From contig CAOKVX010000003.1 in the NCBI GenBank assembly GCA_948472945.1, positions 99,149 through 163,148 of the forward strand: a DNA stretch of 64,000 bases. Direction: 5' to 3'. The notes under the pieces were generated by a model. The model had not been told where the DNA came from. It was given only the letters and a program-made list of their open reading frames with translations, and ran no database searches. The stretch comes from an uncultured Clostridia bacterium (lineage in GTDB: Bacteria; Bacillota; Clostridia; Lachnospirales; Lachnospiraceae). Within the stretch, counting starts at the first letter, position 1; each line of letters begins with the position of its first letter. The position numbers were made by a program, and so were the translations under genes. Shown piece after piece: positions 8,339-16,131 of the stretch.

Positions 8339-8653
8339 ATGATTGTTTTTTTTAAATATCTTGCAGTTATGGCGGGAGTTACATATCTTATCAGGGTTCT
8401 GCCATTTGTACTTATAAGACATAGAATACAGAACAGGTTTGTCAGCGCATTTCTGGATTACATACCGTACGCGGTTCTCGCGTCAATGACGGTGCCGGCT
8501 ATATTATATTCGACGAATTCAATGATTACCGCGGCTGCGGGATTTTCTGCTGCGATAGTACTTGCATACAGAGAAAAAAGCCTGATTGTTGTCGCTCTTT
8601 GTGCAAGCGGTGCGGTTCTGTTGAGCCAGATATGTATAAATATAATGGCATAG
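8339..8653 (+). CDS. azlD: AzlD-family transporter, small subunit
   Basis: A protein of 104 residues with four hydrophobic segments. VTYLIRVLPFVLI and FLDYIPYAVLASMTVPAIL are the family hallmarks. ATG 8339 lies behind GGGAGAGA, one base after the azlC stop; a GTG at 8324 is less likely. It is the obligate partner of AzlC. Confidence 0.9.
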   Translation: MIVFFKYLAVMAGVTYLIRVLPFVLIRHRIQNRFVSAFLDYIPYAVLASMTVPAILYSTNSMITAAAGFSAAIVLAYREKSLIVVALCASGAVLLSQICINIMA

Positions 8654-8719
8654 CTTTTGTAAGCCGAATTGGATAATTATATATTATTATGTCGAGTATT
8701 AATTATTGTGTGTGAAAAA

Positions 8720-8795
8720 TAAACTTCGCATATTCATTTGTTAACAGAAAGTCTTATAATCGGTTTTAAATTAACAAATGTGTATGCGAAGTTTA
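8720..8795. repeat. 76-bp imperfect long inverted repeat
   Basis: The left arm at 8720-8744 (TAAACTTCGCATA...) and the right arm at 8771-8795 (...TATGCGAAGTTTA) match in 23 of 25 positions, with a 26-nt AT-rich centre. It lies between azlD and the convergent gene ending at 8906, directly beside the 60-bp palindrome at 8799. It may act as a bidirectional terminator or be a small mobile palindrome. Confidence 0.7.
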
Positions 8796-8798
8796 ACT

Positions 8799-8858
8799 TA
8801 GTTCAAAGGTGTCAATTTGAACCCGCCGAGAACGGCGTATTTTGGCGCCGTTGAGCTA
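8799..8858. repeat. 60-bp palindromic repeat, complete copy
   Basis: The right arm TTGGCGCCGTTGAGCTA (8842-8858) pairs with a slightly decayed left arm (8799-8815), and an inner hairpin CGCCG-AGAA-CGGCG lies in the centre. Partial copies of the same element are at 15494, 23324, 53373 and 62276, all intergenic. Confidence 0.8.
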
Positions 8859-8905
8859 GTTAGTTGGTTTTAAATGTAATGCATTGGCCGTATTGAAATA
8901 TAATG

Positions 8906-9853
8906 TTAGTAGGTAACATTTATATCATTTGAAGACGCCTGAACATAGTTGTCGAAAAGCAGCCTTGATATTCTGTCTATTTCTTTTGAGTATCCGTTTT
9001 CACCTGAGAAAAGCTCCTTGATGTTGTCAATATTCGCAGCGCCGAGTTTGTTTTCGTCTATTGAAAGGTTGTCGCCGGTTATATTAATTCCGGAATCCGA
9101 TAAACGGTCGCTGTATGATGCCGTAACATCTTTTAATTCGTCAATCAGTGAGTTGTCGCTTCCGGATATGAGTGTATTATAATTTGTAACATATGATTTT
9201 ATCATATCGGTAATTGACTGTCGGTTATTTTCAGTATATCCATAGCGTGAAAGCGCATCCATTGAATTGAAGATACCGGCGGAGCTAATTGCAGAGCCCG
9301 CGCTGTTATCGTCAAGCTTAACAGTTTTGTAGTTAGGGAATTCCTGCAATACAGTCTTGTTTTTCAGGTCGTTGTTGATGCGCGTCGCATACTTAATTAT
9401 ATTGGAAAGCATATTTGTTTCGCCCTTGAAGACTGATTTTATTTTGTATTGTGACGTTATTTTCCCAAGCTTTTCCTCATCAACTTTGAGCTCGCCTTTT
9501 TCAAGGCTTATCCCAATCTTTTTGAGTGAGGATTCATTTTCTGAAATAAGTTTGCTTAACTGTTTGAAATCATCCTTTGATTTTTTGCTTCCGCTGTCAC
9601 CTATTTTCTTGGATAACTCATTGTATGATTTCACAAAATCTTTTATTTTCAGCCTGACGTTTGCCGATGCACCGCTTGAAAAGTCTGCGCTGAAAAGTCT
9701 GGAACCTGTCTTCATAAGCTTATTGGCGGCAGATGCTATAGAGGTCTCCTTTTCGTCGGCACTGGTTTTTGTCACCTTGCGGGTATATGTATAACTGTTC
9801 CCCGATGTCATTATATTATTTGCAATATGATTAGCTGACACATTGTAATACAA
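8906..9853 (-). CDS. Protein with two FliD-C-like modules
   Basis: A protein of 315 residues with no signal peptide. Two similar units of about 90 residues follow each other: (1) FVKSYNELSKKIG ... IGISLEKGELKVDEEKLG ... IKSVFKGE; (2) MIKSYVTNYNTLISG ... SGINITGDNLSIDENKLG ... IKELFSGENG. This is the pattern of the C-terminal part of flagellar cap protein FliD (GI-x-L ... G-x-L-x-(L/V)DE-x-KL ... VK-x-LF-x-G). No flagellar gene is nearby. TTG 9853 is chosen because GGGGTG stands 6 nt before it; the open frame extends upstream without a ribosome site, and an internal ATG at 9811 is an alternative. The role is unknown. Confidence 0.5.
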   Translation of the reverse strand: MYYNVSANHIANNIMTSGNSYTYTRKVTKTSADEKETSIASAANKLMKTGSRLFSADFSSGASANVRLKIKDFVKSYNELSKKIGDSGSKKSKDDFKQLSKLISENESSLKKIGISLEKGELKVDEEKLGKITSQYKIKSVFKGETNMLSNIIKYATRINNDLKNKTVLQEFPNYKTVKLDDNSAGSAISSAGIFNSMDALSRYGYTENNRQSITDMIKSYVTNYNTLISGSDNSLIDELKDVTASYSDRLSDSGINITGDNLSIDENKLGAANIDNIKELFSGENGYSKEIDRISRLLFDNYVQASSNDINVTY

Positions 9854-9973
9854 TGGGCTCACCCCACTTTCTGAAATATCGTAATTACTATTATATATAT
9901 CGGAATAAATGCAGAAAAAAATATAGTATATTTGTAAAAAATTACTGAAGTTATTAATGCAATATGGTATAAT

Positions 9974-10136
9974 GTGCACGAAAGCAATGAGCAGTGCCGG
10001 AACGTATAAAAACGGATTGGCTGTTTACAGCCTAATCCGTTTTTATACGTTCCGATAGGGCGAAAGCCCGTGAACGAGAAAGCCAAAGGCTTTCGAGTGT
10101 GCACTGCGAAGAGAGCAGAGTTTTGTATTTTTTTTA
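9974..10136 (+). promoter_or_regulatory. Highly structured 5' leader, possible attenuator
   Basis: A TATAAT lies at 9968-9973, so the transcript may begin near 9980. GCAGTGC (9991-9997) pairs with GCACTGC (10101-10107), enclosing three hairpins: a 25-bp one (9999-10053, loop TTTA, one bulged A), GGGC-GAAA-GCCC (10058-10069) and GAAAGCC-AAA-GGCTTTC (10078-10094). CTGC at 10104-10107 can instead pair with GCAG at 10115-10118, followed by a T-rich run to 10133, a possible weak terminator. The two states exclude each other. It ends just before the GAGGAGG of the gene at 10152. No known riboswitch class was recognised. Confidence 0.55.
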
Positions 10137-10151
10137 CGAGGAGGTTTTTGT

Positions 10152-11054
10152 ATGACTGATAATGTATACACTAATAAGGATATGCTTGCGTGGCTTGAGA
10201 AGTTTTCTGATAAGATGGATGTGAGCCCTGAGAAAATTAAGATTTTAAACATATGCACAAAGAAGAAAAATGTGCTGCCAACAATTGAGACCCACAAGAG
10301 GGTAATGATATTTGCAAATGACACCTATCAGGACATTTTATTTGAATTTTGGGAGGCCGGATTTGGTGAATATGAGATATGGCTTGGCGAGGGTGAATGC
10401 GGTGAGGCCGACATAATACACACTAAAGTAAAGGATGTGCTCAACAGAAAGATAAACTGTCCGACCGTTATATTTATAGTCAATGAGAATACGAGGGAGT
10501 CTTACAGGGTTGGTATAAAGAATGAATTTTTCAGCGCGGGTACTGTGCGCTATGTTGGAAATGAGATTCGCGCCGTAATAATGAGCATGCTCTCTACGGA
10601 CGTACAGGATACAATATGTATAGTGAGCGGCGAGAGCATCGTTGTTGAGACGGCAATTGCTGCAAGTGAGGGAACGGTCATTGCAGTTGAGAAAGACAAG
10701 GGCTCAATGAGGACGATGCGTGATAATGTTGGGCAGTTTGGAGTACATAACGTAGAAATAATTTCTAACCTCAGCCCTGAAACACTCTTGCCGCTTCCTG
10801 CGCCAAGACTTGCTTTTATAGTTGCCACATCTGAGCTTGAGGCTGATATAAAAAATCTCCTTGAAAGAAACCCTAAGATACAGTTTCTCATTTATACGCT
10901 TGAGTTTGACATTCTTACTGATATTAAAAATATATTTGAAAAGTATAACATTACAAAGACGGGCGCCGTTCAGATAAGTATATCAAAAACTGACAAGAAC
11001 AGCGTGCTTGTCACGGAACCGTCGCCTTGGATTGTATCAGGAGAGGTTGAGTAA
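10152..11054 (+). CDS. Degenerate CbiE/CbiT-like methyltransferase-fold protein
   Basis: A cytoplasmic protein of 300 residues. The second half follows precorrin-6Y/8 methyltransferase CbiT: VGNEIRAVIMSML (family T-K-x-E-x-R-x-x-x-L), TVIAVEKDKGSMRTMRDNVGQFGVHNVEII, LPAPRLAFIV and a long final strand. The first 130 residues could correspond to a reduced CbiE-like half. The glycine-rich S-adenosylmethionine loop (GxGxG) is replaced by SGESIV, so methyltransferase activity is doubtful. No other cobalamin gene is in the window. The start has AGGAGG. Its job is unknown; the structured leader upstream suggests regulated expression. Confidence 0.55.
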   Translation: MTDNVYTNKDMLAWLEKFSDKMDVSPEKIKILNICTKKKNVLPTIETHKRVMIFANDTYQDILFEFWEAGFGEYEIWLGEGECGEADIIHTKVKDVLNRKINCPTVIFIVNENTRESYRVGIKNEFFSAGTVRYVGNEIRAVIMSMLSTDVQDTICIVSGESIVVETAIAASEGTVIAVEKDKGSMRTMRDNVGQFGVHNVEIISNLSPETLLPLPAPRLAFIVATSELEADIKNLLERNPKIQFLIYTLEFDILTDIKNIFEKYNITKTGAVQISISKTDKNSVLVTEPSPWIVSGEVE

Positions 11055-11079
11055 AATACTAAAACAGGAGGAAATGGTT

Positions 11080-11583
11080 ATGGCAGAAATTATTAAAGTG
11101 TTTAAAGAAGAAGTTCCGGCAATGAGATTTATAGGAAAGAAATATGACAATTATAACGGCTGGGGCGAATGGTTTGCTAACGGCTGGTTTGACGTGGTGG
11201 AAAACAGTATGGGCGGAACTGATAAGATTTTAGAAATCTGGGAAAACGGTGGAGCGTATGTTGGTTTAGAATGCCGTAGAAATGATGAGTTTCTGGAATA
11301 CTGGATTGGGATGTTTACGCCTGAATATACGGAAATTCCGGAAGGGTTTGAGTGTATTGATTTTCCAAAATCAAATTTGGGAATCTGTTGGATATACGGC
11401 AGGGAAGACGAGGTACACAGCAGCGTGTGTAATTGTTGGGAGGCCCTTAGGAATGCTGGTTTTGAGATAGCCGTTAATGACAATGGAGTTGAGATGTCTT
11501 TTGAAAACTGTTTATGCCCTCGTTTTACAACGCCGGATGAGAAAGGGAATATAATATTGGATTACTGCTATTTTGTGAGATAA
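11080..11583 (+). CDS. GyrI-like / effector-binding domain protein
   Basis: A soluble protein of 167 residues. FIGKKYDNYNGWGEWFANGWFD near the N-terminus, EYWIGMFTP in the middle and CLCPRFTTPDEKGN near the end fit the stand-alone bacterial transcription-activator effector-binding (GyrI/SbmC-like) fold, which binds small ligands and sometimes inhibits gyrase. No DNA-binding domain is present. ATG 11080 lies behind AGGAGG (11067-11072); the frame open from 11008 overlaps the upstream gene without a site. A terminator follows. Confidence 0.6.
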   Translation: MAEIIKVFKEEVPAMRFIGKKYDNYNGWGEWFANGWFDVVENSMGGTDKILEIWENGGAYVGLECRRNDEFLEYWIGMFTPEYTEIPEGFECIDFPKSNLGICWIYGREDEVHSSVCNCWEALRNAGFEIAVNDNGVEMSFENCLCPRFTTPDEKGNIILDYCYFVR

Positions 11584-11622
11584 TAATTGCAGTATGGACT
11601 ATAGATAAAAATGGTTGACTTT

Positions 11623-11659
11623 AACAGTGTTGTTTGAAAAAACGGACGACGCTGTTTTT
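11623..11659 (+). terminator. Rho-independent terminator
   Basis: AACAGTGTTGT (11623-11633) pairs through wobbles with ACGACGCTGTT (11646-11656), followed by Ts. It separates the upstream genes from the NAD operon. Confidence 0.75.
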
Positions 11660-11763
11660 ATATTGTAAAAATGTTCGCTGCGTATTTGACTTAAAAATAT
11701 AATAATTCAAGAATATCTTAATAACATCCCGCATAAATTGTTAAAAAAATATCAAATTATGTC

Positions 11764-11800
11764 TTGTCACCTGTAAAGATATGTGATATACTCCTGTAAA
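11764..11800 (+). promoter_or_regulatory. nadA promoter with possible NiaR operator
   Basis: TTGTCA (11764-11769), a 17-nt spacer and TATACT (11787-11792). CCTGTAAA occurs twice, in the spacer (11770-11777) and just after the -10 (11793-11800... reading CCTGTAAA), 23 nt apart. NiaR, encoded at the end of this operon, represses NAD genes in Firmicutes, so these repeats are candidate operator half-sites. The promoter is seen; the operator is inferred. Confidence 0.7.
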
Positions 11801-11822
11801 AACATAAGAAAAGAGGTAGGAC

Positions 11823-12728
11823 ATGACAAAGCAGGAAAAAATTGCACAGATGAAAAAGAATAGAGATGCAGTTATACTTGCACACTATTACGCGCCGCCT
11901 GACGTGCAGGATATCGCAGATTATATAGGCGATTCCTTTTATCTTAGCAGGAAAGCGGAGGAGATTGAGAATAAGACGATTGTATTTGCGGGCGTGTCGT
12001 TTATGGGCGAGAGCGCAAAGCTGATTGCCGCTAAAAAAACGGTTTTGATGCCGGATGTAAACGCAGACTGTCCTATGGCGCATATGGTTACTAAAGAGAC
12101 GGTTGACAGGGCGAGGTCCGAATATGACGATGTTGCCGTCGTATGCTATATAAATTCAACGGCGGAGATAAAATCATGGTCGGATGTCTGTGTGACTTCT
12201 GCAAATGCTGTAAAAATAGTGAAAAATCTGCCGAACAGTCACATATTATTTATTCCGGATAAGAATCTTGCCGCCTATGTAGCAAAGAAAGTGCCTGAAA
12301 AGAAATTTATATATAATGATGGCTTTTGTCCTGTACATGAACATATGAAAGTGGAGGAAATTAAGCGGCTTATAAGCGAACATTCAGGAGCCCCGGTGCT
12401 GGCGCACCCTGAATGTAACAGCAGTATAACCGCTATTGCGGACTACATAGGCTCTACAACGGGGATAATCAACTACGTTAAGGAAAATGAGTACGGCGAA
12501 TACATAATATGTACTGAGGAGGGCGTAAGGCATGCGCTTAAAAAGGCGCGTCCTGATGCTGAGTATTATTTTGCATATACACCCCCAATTTGTAAAGATA
12601 TGAAACTCAACACGCTTGACAATATTATAAGGGCTCTTGAAAATGAGGATTGCTGTATTGAGGGACCCGACTTTAATGTTGCGGAGGGCGCGTCGCTGAC
12701 TTTGAAGAGAATGCTGGAGCTTGCATGA
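11823..12728 (+). CDS. nadA: Quinolinate synthase NadA
   Basis: A cytoplasmic [4Fe-4S] enzyme of 301 residues that condenses iminoaspartate and dihydroxyacetone phosphate to quinolinate in NAD synthesis. Family motifs: ILAHYYAPPDVQDIADYIGDSFYLSR at the start, GVSFMGESAKLIA, MPDVNADCPMAHM (first cluster Cys), CYINSTAEIKSWSDVCVTSANAV, CPVHEHM, HPECNSSI (second Cys) and GTEEG-like CTEEGVRHAL, with the third Cys in PPICKDM. The length is normal. The start has AAGAGGTAGG. It is the first gene of nadA-nadB-nadC-niaR. Confidence 0.96.
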   Translation: MTKQEKIAQMKKNRDAVILAHYYAPPDVQDIADYIGDSFYLSRKAEEIENKTIVFAGVSFMGESAKLIAAKKTVLMPDVNADCPMAHMVTKETVDRARSEYDDVAVVCYINSTAEIKSWSDVCVTSANAVKIVKNLPNSHILFIPDKNLAAYVAKKVPEKKFIYNDGFCPVHEHMKVEEIKRLISEHSGAPVLAHPECNSSITAIADYIGSTTGIINYVKENEYGEYIICTEEGVRHALKKARPDAEYYFAYTPPICKDMKLNTLDNIIRALENEDCCIEGPDFNVAEGASLTLKRMLELA

Positions 12729-12758
12729 TTTTACTATCAGTAAATGGAGGTGTATTAC

Positions 12759-13985
12759 ATGCCTGGAAAAGACATAAAAAATATATATTGCGATACTGTA
12801 ATTGTCGGATGTGGTGTTGCGGGGTTATATACGGCGCTTAACCTGCCTGATGACAAACGGATAATAATGCTCTCGAAAGAGGATGTAGCAAGCTGCGACT
12901 CAATGCTTGCCCAGGGCGGCATATGCGTTATGTTTGACGAGGACGACTACGACGCGTATTATGAGGACACGATGAAAGCCGGACATTATGAGAACCGTGC
13001 CGAAAGCGTTGATATTATGATTCGCTCAAGCAGGGCAGTTATAGATGATTTATTAGATTACGGCGTTCGTTTTGAGAAAAATGACGACGGCTCGCTTGCA
13101 TATACAAAAGAAGGCGCTCATTCCAGACCGAGAATCTGTTTTCACAAAGATATAACGGGAAAGGAAATAACTGAAAAACTGTTGTCCCATGTGCGAAAAA
13201 AAAATAATGTGACAATAATGGAATATACAGTTATGACCGATATACTGGAAGTGAACGGTGAATGCAGAGGCGTTTCGGCAGAAACAATGGATGGAAAGCT
13301 GCACATATATGCGACGGACACCGTACTTGCCACCGGAGGCATAGGAGGTCTGTACGAACATTCGACCAACTATTCGTGTCTTACCGGAGACGGCTGCCGT
13401 ATAGCAGAAAAACATGGAGCAAAGCTTGAAAATATGGATTATGTTCAGATTCATCCTACATGCCTGTATACGGAAAAGCCGGGAAGGGCATTTCTAATAT
13501 CTGAATCTGCGAGGGGCGAGGGCGCCGTACTGCTTAACCACAATGGTGAGAGGTTTGTAAATGAACTTCTTCCAAGGGACGTCGTAACCGAAGCTATACA
13601 TATGGAAATGCAAAAAGAGGGTGTTAAGCACGAATACCTGTCGTTTGAAAATGTAGAAAGGGAAGTAATAATGAACCATTTTCCCAATATATATGACAGG
13701 TGTCTGGAAGAGGGATACGATATAATGAAAGAACCGATACCGATTGTGCCGGCACAGCACTATTTTATGGGCGGCGTATATGTCGACAAAAATTCGATGA
13801 CGACAATACCGCACCTATACGCGGCAGGTGAAACCAGCTGTAACGGCGTACACGGAAGAAACAGGCTTGCAAGCAACAGTCTGCTCGAGAGCCTTGTGTT
13901 TGCAAAACGCCTAACAGAAAAGATAAAACAGAGCGAGAAAGGAAGTAAAACATATGAATCAGATTACAATGCAGCTTGTTGCTGA
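12759..13985 (+). CDS. nadB: L-aspartate oxidase NadB (short form)
   Basis: A flavoprotein of 408 residues that oxidises aspartate to iminoaspartate for NadA. The FAD-binding fold is seen at the start (DTVIVGCGVAGLYTALNL), followed by SMLAQGGICV, GAHSRPRICFHKDITGKEI, TVLATGGIGGLYEHSTNY, the HPTCLY motif, LISESARGEGAVLLN, RDVVTEAI, AQHYFMGGVYVD and GETSCNGVHGRNRLASNSLLESLVF. Usual NadB proteins have about 510-540 residues; the C-terminal helical domain is absent here, while all FAD/substrate motifs are present. ATG 12759 is 8 nt after GGAGG. It overlaps nadC by 32 nt. Confidence 0.94.
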   Translation: MPGKDIKNIYCDTVIVGCGVAGLYTALNLPDDKRIIMLSKEDVASCDSMLAQGGICVMFDEDDYDAYYEDTMKAGHYENRAESVDIMIRSSRAVIDDLLDYGVRFEKNDDGSLAYTKEGAHSRPRICFHKDITGKEITEKLLSHVRKKNNVTIMEYTVMTDILEVNGECRGVSAETMDGKLHIYATDTVLATGGIGGLYEHSTNYSCLTGDGCRIAEKHGAKLENMDYVQIHPTCLYTEKPGRAFLISESARGEGAVLLNHNGERFVNELLPRDVVTEAIHMEMQKEGVKHEYLSFENVEREVIMNHFPNIYDRCLEEGYDIMKEPIPIVPAQHYFMGGVYVDKNSMTTIPHLYAAGETSCNGVHGRNRLASNSLLESLVFAKRLTEKIKQSEKGSKTYESDYNAACC

Positions 13986-14838
13986 CAAATACATAAGAAT
14001 AGCGCTGGAGGAGGATATCAACAGCGAAGATGTGTCAACGAATGCGGTTATGCCGGAGTATAAAAAGGGAGAGGTAAAGCTTATTTGTAAGCAGGACGGA
14101 ATTATTGCGGGACTTGGCGTGTTCGAGAGGGTATTTAAAATACTTGACCCGCAGACAGAGGTTGTATTTGAGATGAAAGACGGCAGAGCTGTAAGAGACG
14201 GCGATACCGTAAAAAAAGGCGAGGTGCTGGCGGTTGTAACCGGCGATATAAGGGTTCTTTTGTCGGGCGAGAGGACTGCGCTGAATTATCTCCAGAGGCT
14301 CAGCGGAATCGCAACATATACAAACAGTGTAGCTAAGCTTATTGAGGGAACCCGTACTAAGCTTCTTGATACGAGAAAAACGACACCCGGAATGAGAATA
14401 TTTGAGAAATATGCGGTTAAGGTTGGCGGAGGCTGCAACCACAGGTATAATCTCTCGGACGGCGTGCTTCTAAAGGATAATCATATAGATGCAGCGGGAG
14501 GTATAAGGCAGGCTGTAGAGGCGGCAAGGGAATATGCTCCGTTTGTGAGAAAAATAGAGGTTGAGACCGAGAATCTTGACATGGTTAAGGAGGCAGTTGA
14601 AGCAGGAGCCGACATAATAATGCTTGACAACATGACGGCCAAGGAGATGGCCGAGGCGGTAAAATATATTGACGGCAGAGCAGAGACAGAATGTTCGGGC
14701 AATATCACGAAAGAAAATATTGATACGATAACAAGCCTCGGCATAGATTATGTATCAAGCGGCGCGCTCACACACTCGGCGCCAATTCTTGATATAAGCC
14801 TTAAGCATTTGACAGTTTTAGATAACAAAATTGTCTAG
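13954..14838 (+). CDS. nadC: Nicotinate-nucleotide pyrophosphorylase NadC
   Basis: Quinolinate phosphoribosyltransferase, 294 residues; it makes nicotinate mononucleotide from quinolinate and PRPP, the last step of the de novo branch here. Motifs: ALEEDINSEDVSTNAV, GERTALNYLQRLSGIAT, LLDTRKTTPGMRIFEKYAVKVGGGCNHRYNLSDGVLLKDNHI, KIEVETENLDM, ADIIMLDNM and YVSSGALTHSAPILDISLK. The start follows GAAAGGAAG within the end of nadB. Confidence 0.97.
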   Translation: MNQITMQLVADKYIRIALEEDINSEDVSTNAVMPEYKKGEVKLICKQDGIIAGLGVFERVFKILDPQTEVVFEMKDGRAVRDGDTVKKGEVLAVVTGDIRVLLSGERTALNYLQRLSGIATYTNSVAKLIEGTRTKLLDTRKTTPGMRIFEKYAVKVGGGCNHRYNLSDGVLLKDNHIDAAGGIRQAVEAAREYAPFVRKIEVETENLDMVKEAVEAGADIIMLDNMTAKEMAEAVKYIDGRAETECSGNITKENIDTITSLGIDYVSSGALTHSAPILDISLKHLTVLDNKIV

Positions 14839-14880
14839 TGTTAATAAAATAGTATTAAAATGATGGGAGGAAGATTGGTT

Positions 14881-15429
14881 GTGAAAGAAATGACAGGCGG
14901 AGAACGAAGAAAAATATTTTTGCAGATGCTGAAAGACAGTAATCTTCCTGTGTCAGGCACTGTGCTTGGCAGAAAAACAGGAGTAAGCCGTCAGGTAGTA
15001 GTACAGGATATGGCGCTTCTGAGAATGCAGGGGCATCAGATTATGTCTACTGCACGCGGATATGTAATAGAGGATGAAAATCAGCATGATGCAGTCAGAC
15101 TTGTAAAGGTATGCCACACTAATGAACAGGTGGAGGAGGAACTTAACCTAATTGTAGATTTTGGAGGAACAGTCCTTGACGTCATGGTAAATCACAGGGC
15201 TTACGGCAAGGTTACGGCGCCTCTAAATATAAGAAGCAGGCGTGATGTAAAAAGATTTGTCGAGGATATAAAATCGGGTAAGTCAACGCCGCTATTGAAT
15301 GTGACGTCCGGCTATCATTTTCACCATATTCAGGCTGAGAGCGAGGATGTTCTCGACGAGATAGAAAATGAGCTTGCAAAGAAAGATTTTCTTGCGGAGT
15401 TTCTTCCATATGAAATAGCCGCGGAGTAA
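14881..15429 (+). CDS. niaR: NAD biosynthesis repressor NiaR (HTH + 3H domain)
   Basis: A protein of 182 residues. Residues about 5-60 form an HTH_11 winged helix (RRKIFLQMLKDSNLPVSGTVLGRKTGVSRQVVVQDMALLRMQG); residues about 75-175 form the 3H domain with its conserved histidines (VNHRAYGKV, GYHFHHIQ), which in this family bind nicotinate with a metal. Known NiaR proteins repress NAD synthesis and niacin uptake genes. The place at the end of nadABC fits autoregulation from the promoter at 11764. GTG 14881 lies 9 nt after GGGAGG; ATG 14860 and 14863 are less well placed. Confidence 0.92.
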   Translation: MKEMTGGERRKIFLQMLKDSNLPVSGTVLGRKTGVSRQVVVQDMALLRMQGHQIMSTARGYVIEDENQHDAVRLVKVCHTNEQVEEELNLIVDFGGTVLDVMVNHRAYGKVTAPLNIRSRRDVKRFVEDIKSGKSTPLLNVTSGYHFHHIQAESEDVLDEIENELAKKDFLAEFLPYEIAAE

Positions 15430-15493
15430 AAATCTACCGCTTCGTCACGCACATAGCGGATTCTAAGGCTGCTTAAAACGCAGCCAAAGAACC

Positions 15494-15532
15494 TAGCTCA
15501 ACGGCGCCAATTTGAACTCGCCGAGGAGCTAG
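15494..15532. repeat. 60-bp palindromic repeat family, internally deleted copy
   Basis: It starts with the full left arm TAGCTCAACGGCGCCAA (15494-15510), continues TTTGAACTCGCCGAG and ends GAGCTA. The inner hairpin and most of the right arm are missing. ACCTAGCTC (15491-15499) still pairs with GAGCTAGGT (15526-15534), so a hairpin remains behind niaR. Confidence 0.75.
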
Positions 15533-15704
15533 GTCAGTAAATACCCATGTAAAAGTATATATACATGTGATGGCTGTTTACTGACAAATGGCAGTATACC
15601 TAACGGTTTTATACGTATTACGTATGATATTTGCTTAAATTTTTATATTTGTTTTATAGTAACTTCAAAATTTGTCCTGTTGATTATTTTTTGCACAAAA
15701 TGTA

Positions 15705-15733
15705 TTGACAAAAGGATTAGTATAATATATAAT
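15705..15733 (+). promoter_or_regulatory. Consensus promoter of the T-box/por leader
   Basis: TTGACA (15705-15710), a 17-nt spacer and TATAAT (15728-15733). This is a near-perfect SigA-type promoter, about 55 nt before stem I of the T-box-like leader. Confidence 0.85.
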
Positions 15734-15787
15734 TAAAATATCTTTAAACTTTAATTAAGTTCAACTTAACCTTAACTAAATATAAGT

Positions 15788-16034
15788 GTAACTTAAAGAC
15801 TGTGACGGAGACAGTAGATTATTTTTGAAAGTCAAAGAGAGCCGTGTTAGCTGGGAAACGGTACAAGTAGGAAATGATTGAACATCCCTCCTGAGTTGCA
15901 GTGTCGAAAGATGATTCAAGTAGATGCTGACGGAAACCTGCCGTAAAAAAGGTCGCATATGATGGTATGTCGTAGATGGTTGTACAGAATTCTAAAAATG
16001 TAACTCTTGCCGTTTACGGTGAGAGTTTTTTATT
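15788..16034 (+). promoter_or_regulatory. T-box-like tRNA-sensing leader with terminator
   Basis: Stem I is well formed: base GTAACTTA (15788-15795) with TGAGTTGC (15892-15899), GGAG (15807-15810) with CTCC (15888-15891), ATTATTTTT (15818-15826) with GGAAATGAT (15870-15878), and the distal AGAGAG ... GCTGGGAAA elements of the T-box class. A stem III (ACGG/CCGT, 15930-15944) follows. The specifier loop (15879-15887, TGAACATCC) allows AAC or ATC; I cannot decide which. The usual AGGGTGGTACCGCG is not seen, only TGGT at 15977. The terminator is AACTCTTGCCG (16002-16012) with CGGTGAGAGTT (16017-16027) and Ts. The next gene is porC, about 260 nt on. Confidence 0.7.
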
Positions 16035-16105
16035 TTATATGTAACTTTGTTACATATAAAATAAACCCTCCGGGAGGATGCGCGCTCGCACAAAAGGAAG
16101 AAGTC
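16031..16105. repeat. 67-bp direct repeat, copy A
   Basis: It starts with a perfect inverted repeat (TATTTTATATGTAAC, TTT, GTTACATATAAAATA; 16031-16063), then CCTCCGGGAGG and GCGCGCTCGC, and ends AAGAAGTC. It matches copy B (16158-16223) apart from a few substitutions and one single-base gap. Confidence 0.8.
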
Positions 16106-16131
16106 GCGCTGCGACAGCGCTCGGCGCAAGA

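Noticed and set aside
9974..10151. Cobalamin riboswitch before the CbiT-like gene
   Set aside because: No B12-box or other conserved cobalamin riboswitch core was seen.
11008..11079. N-terminal extension of the effector-binding protein
   Set aside because: It overlaps the upstream gene in another frame, and AGGAGG stands just before ATG 11080.
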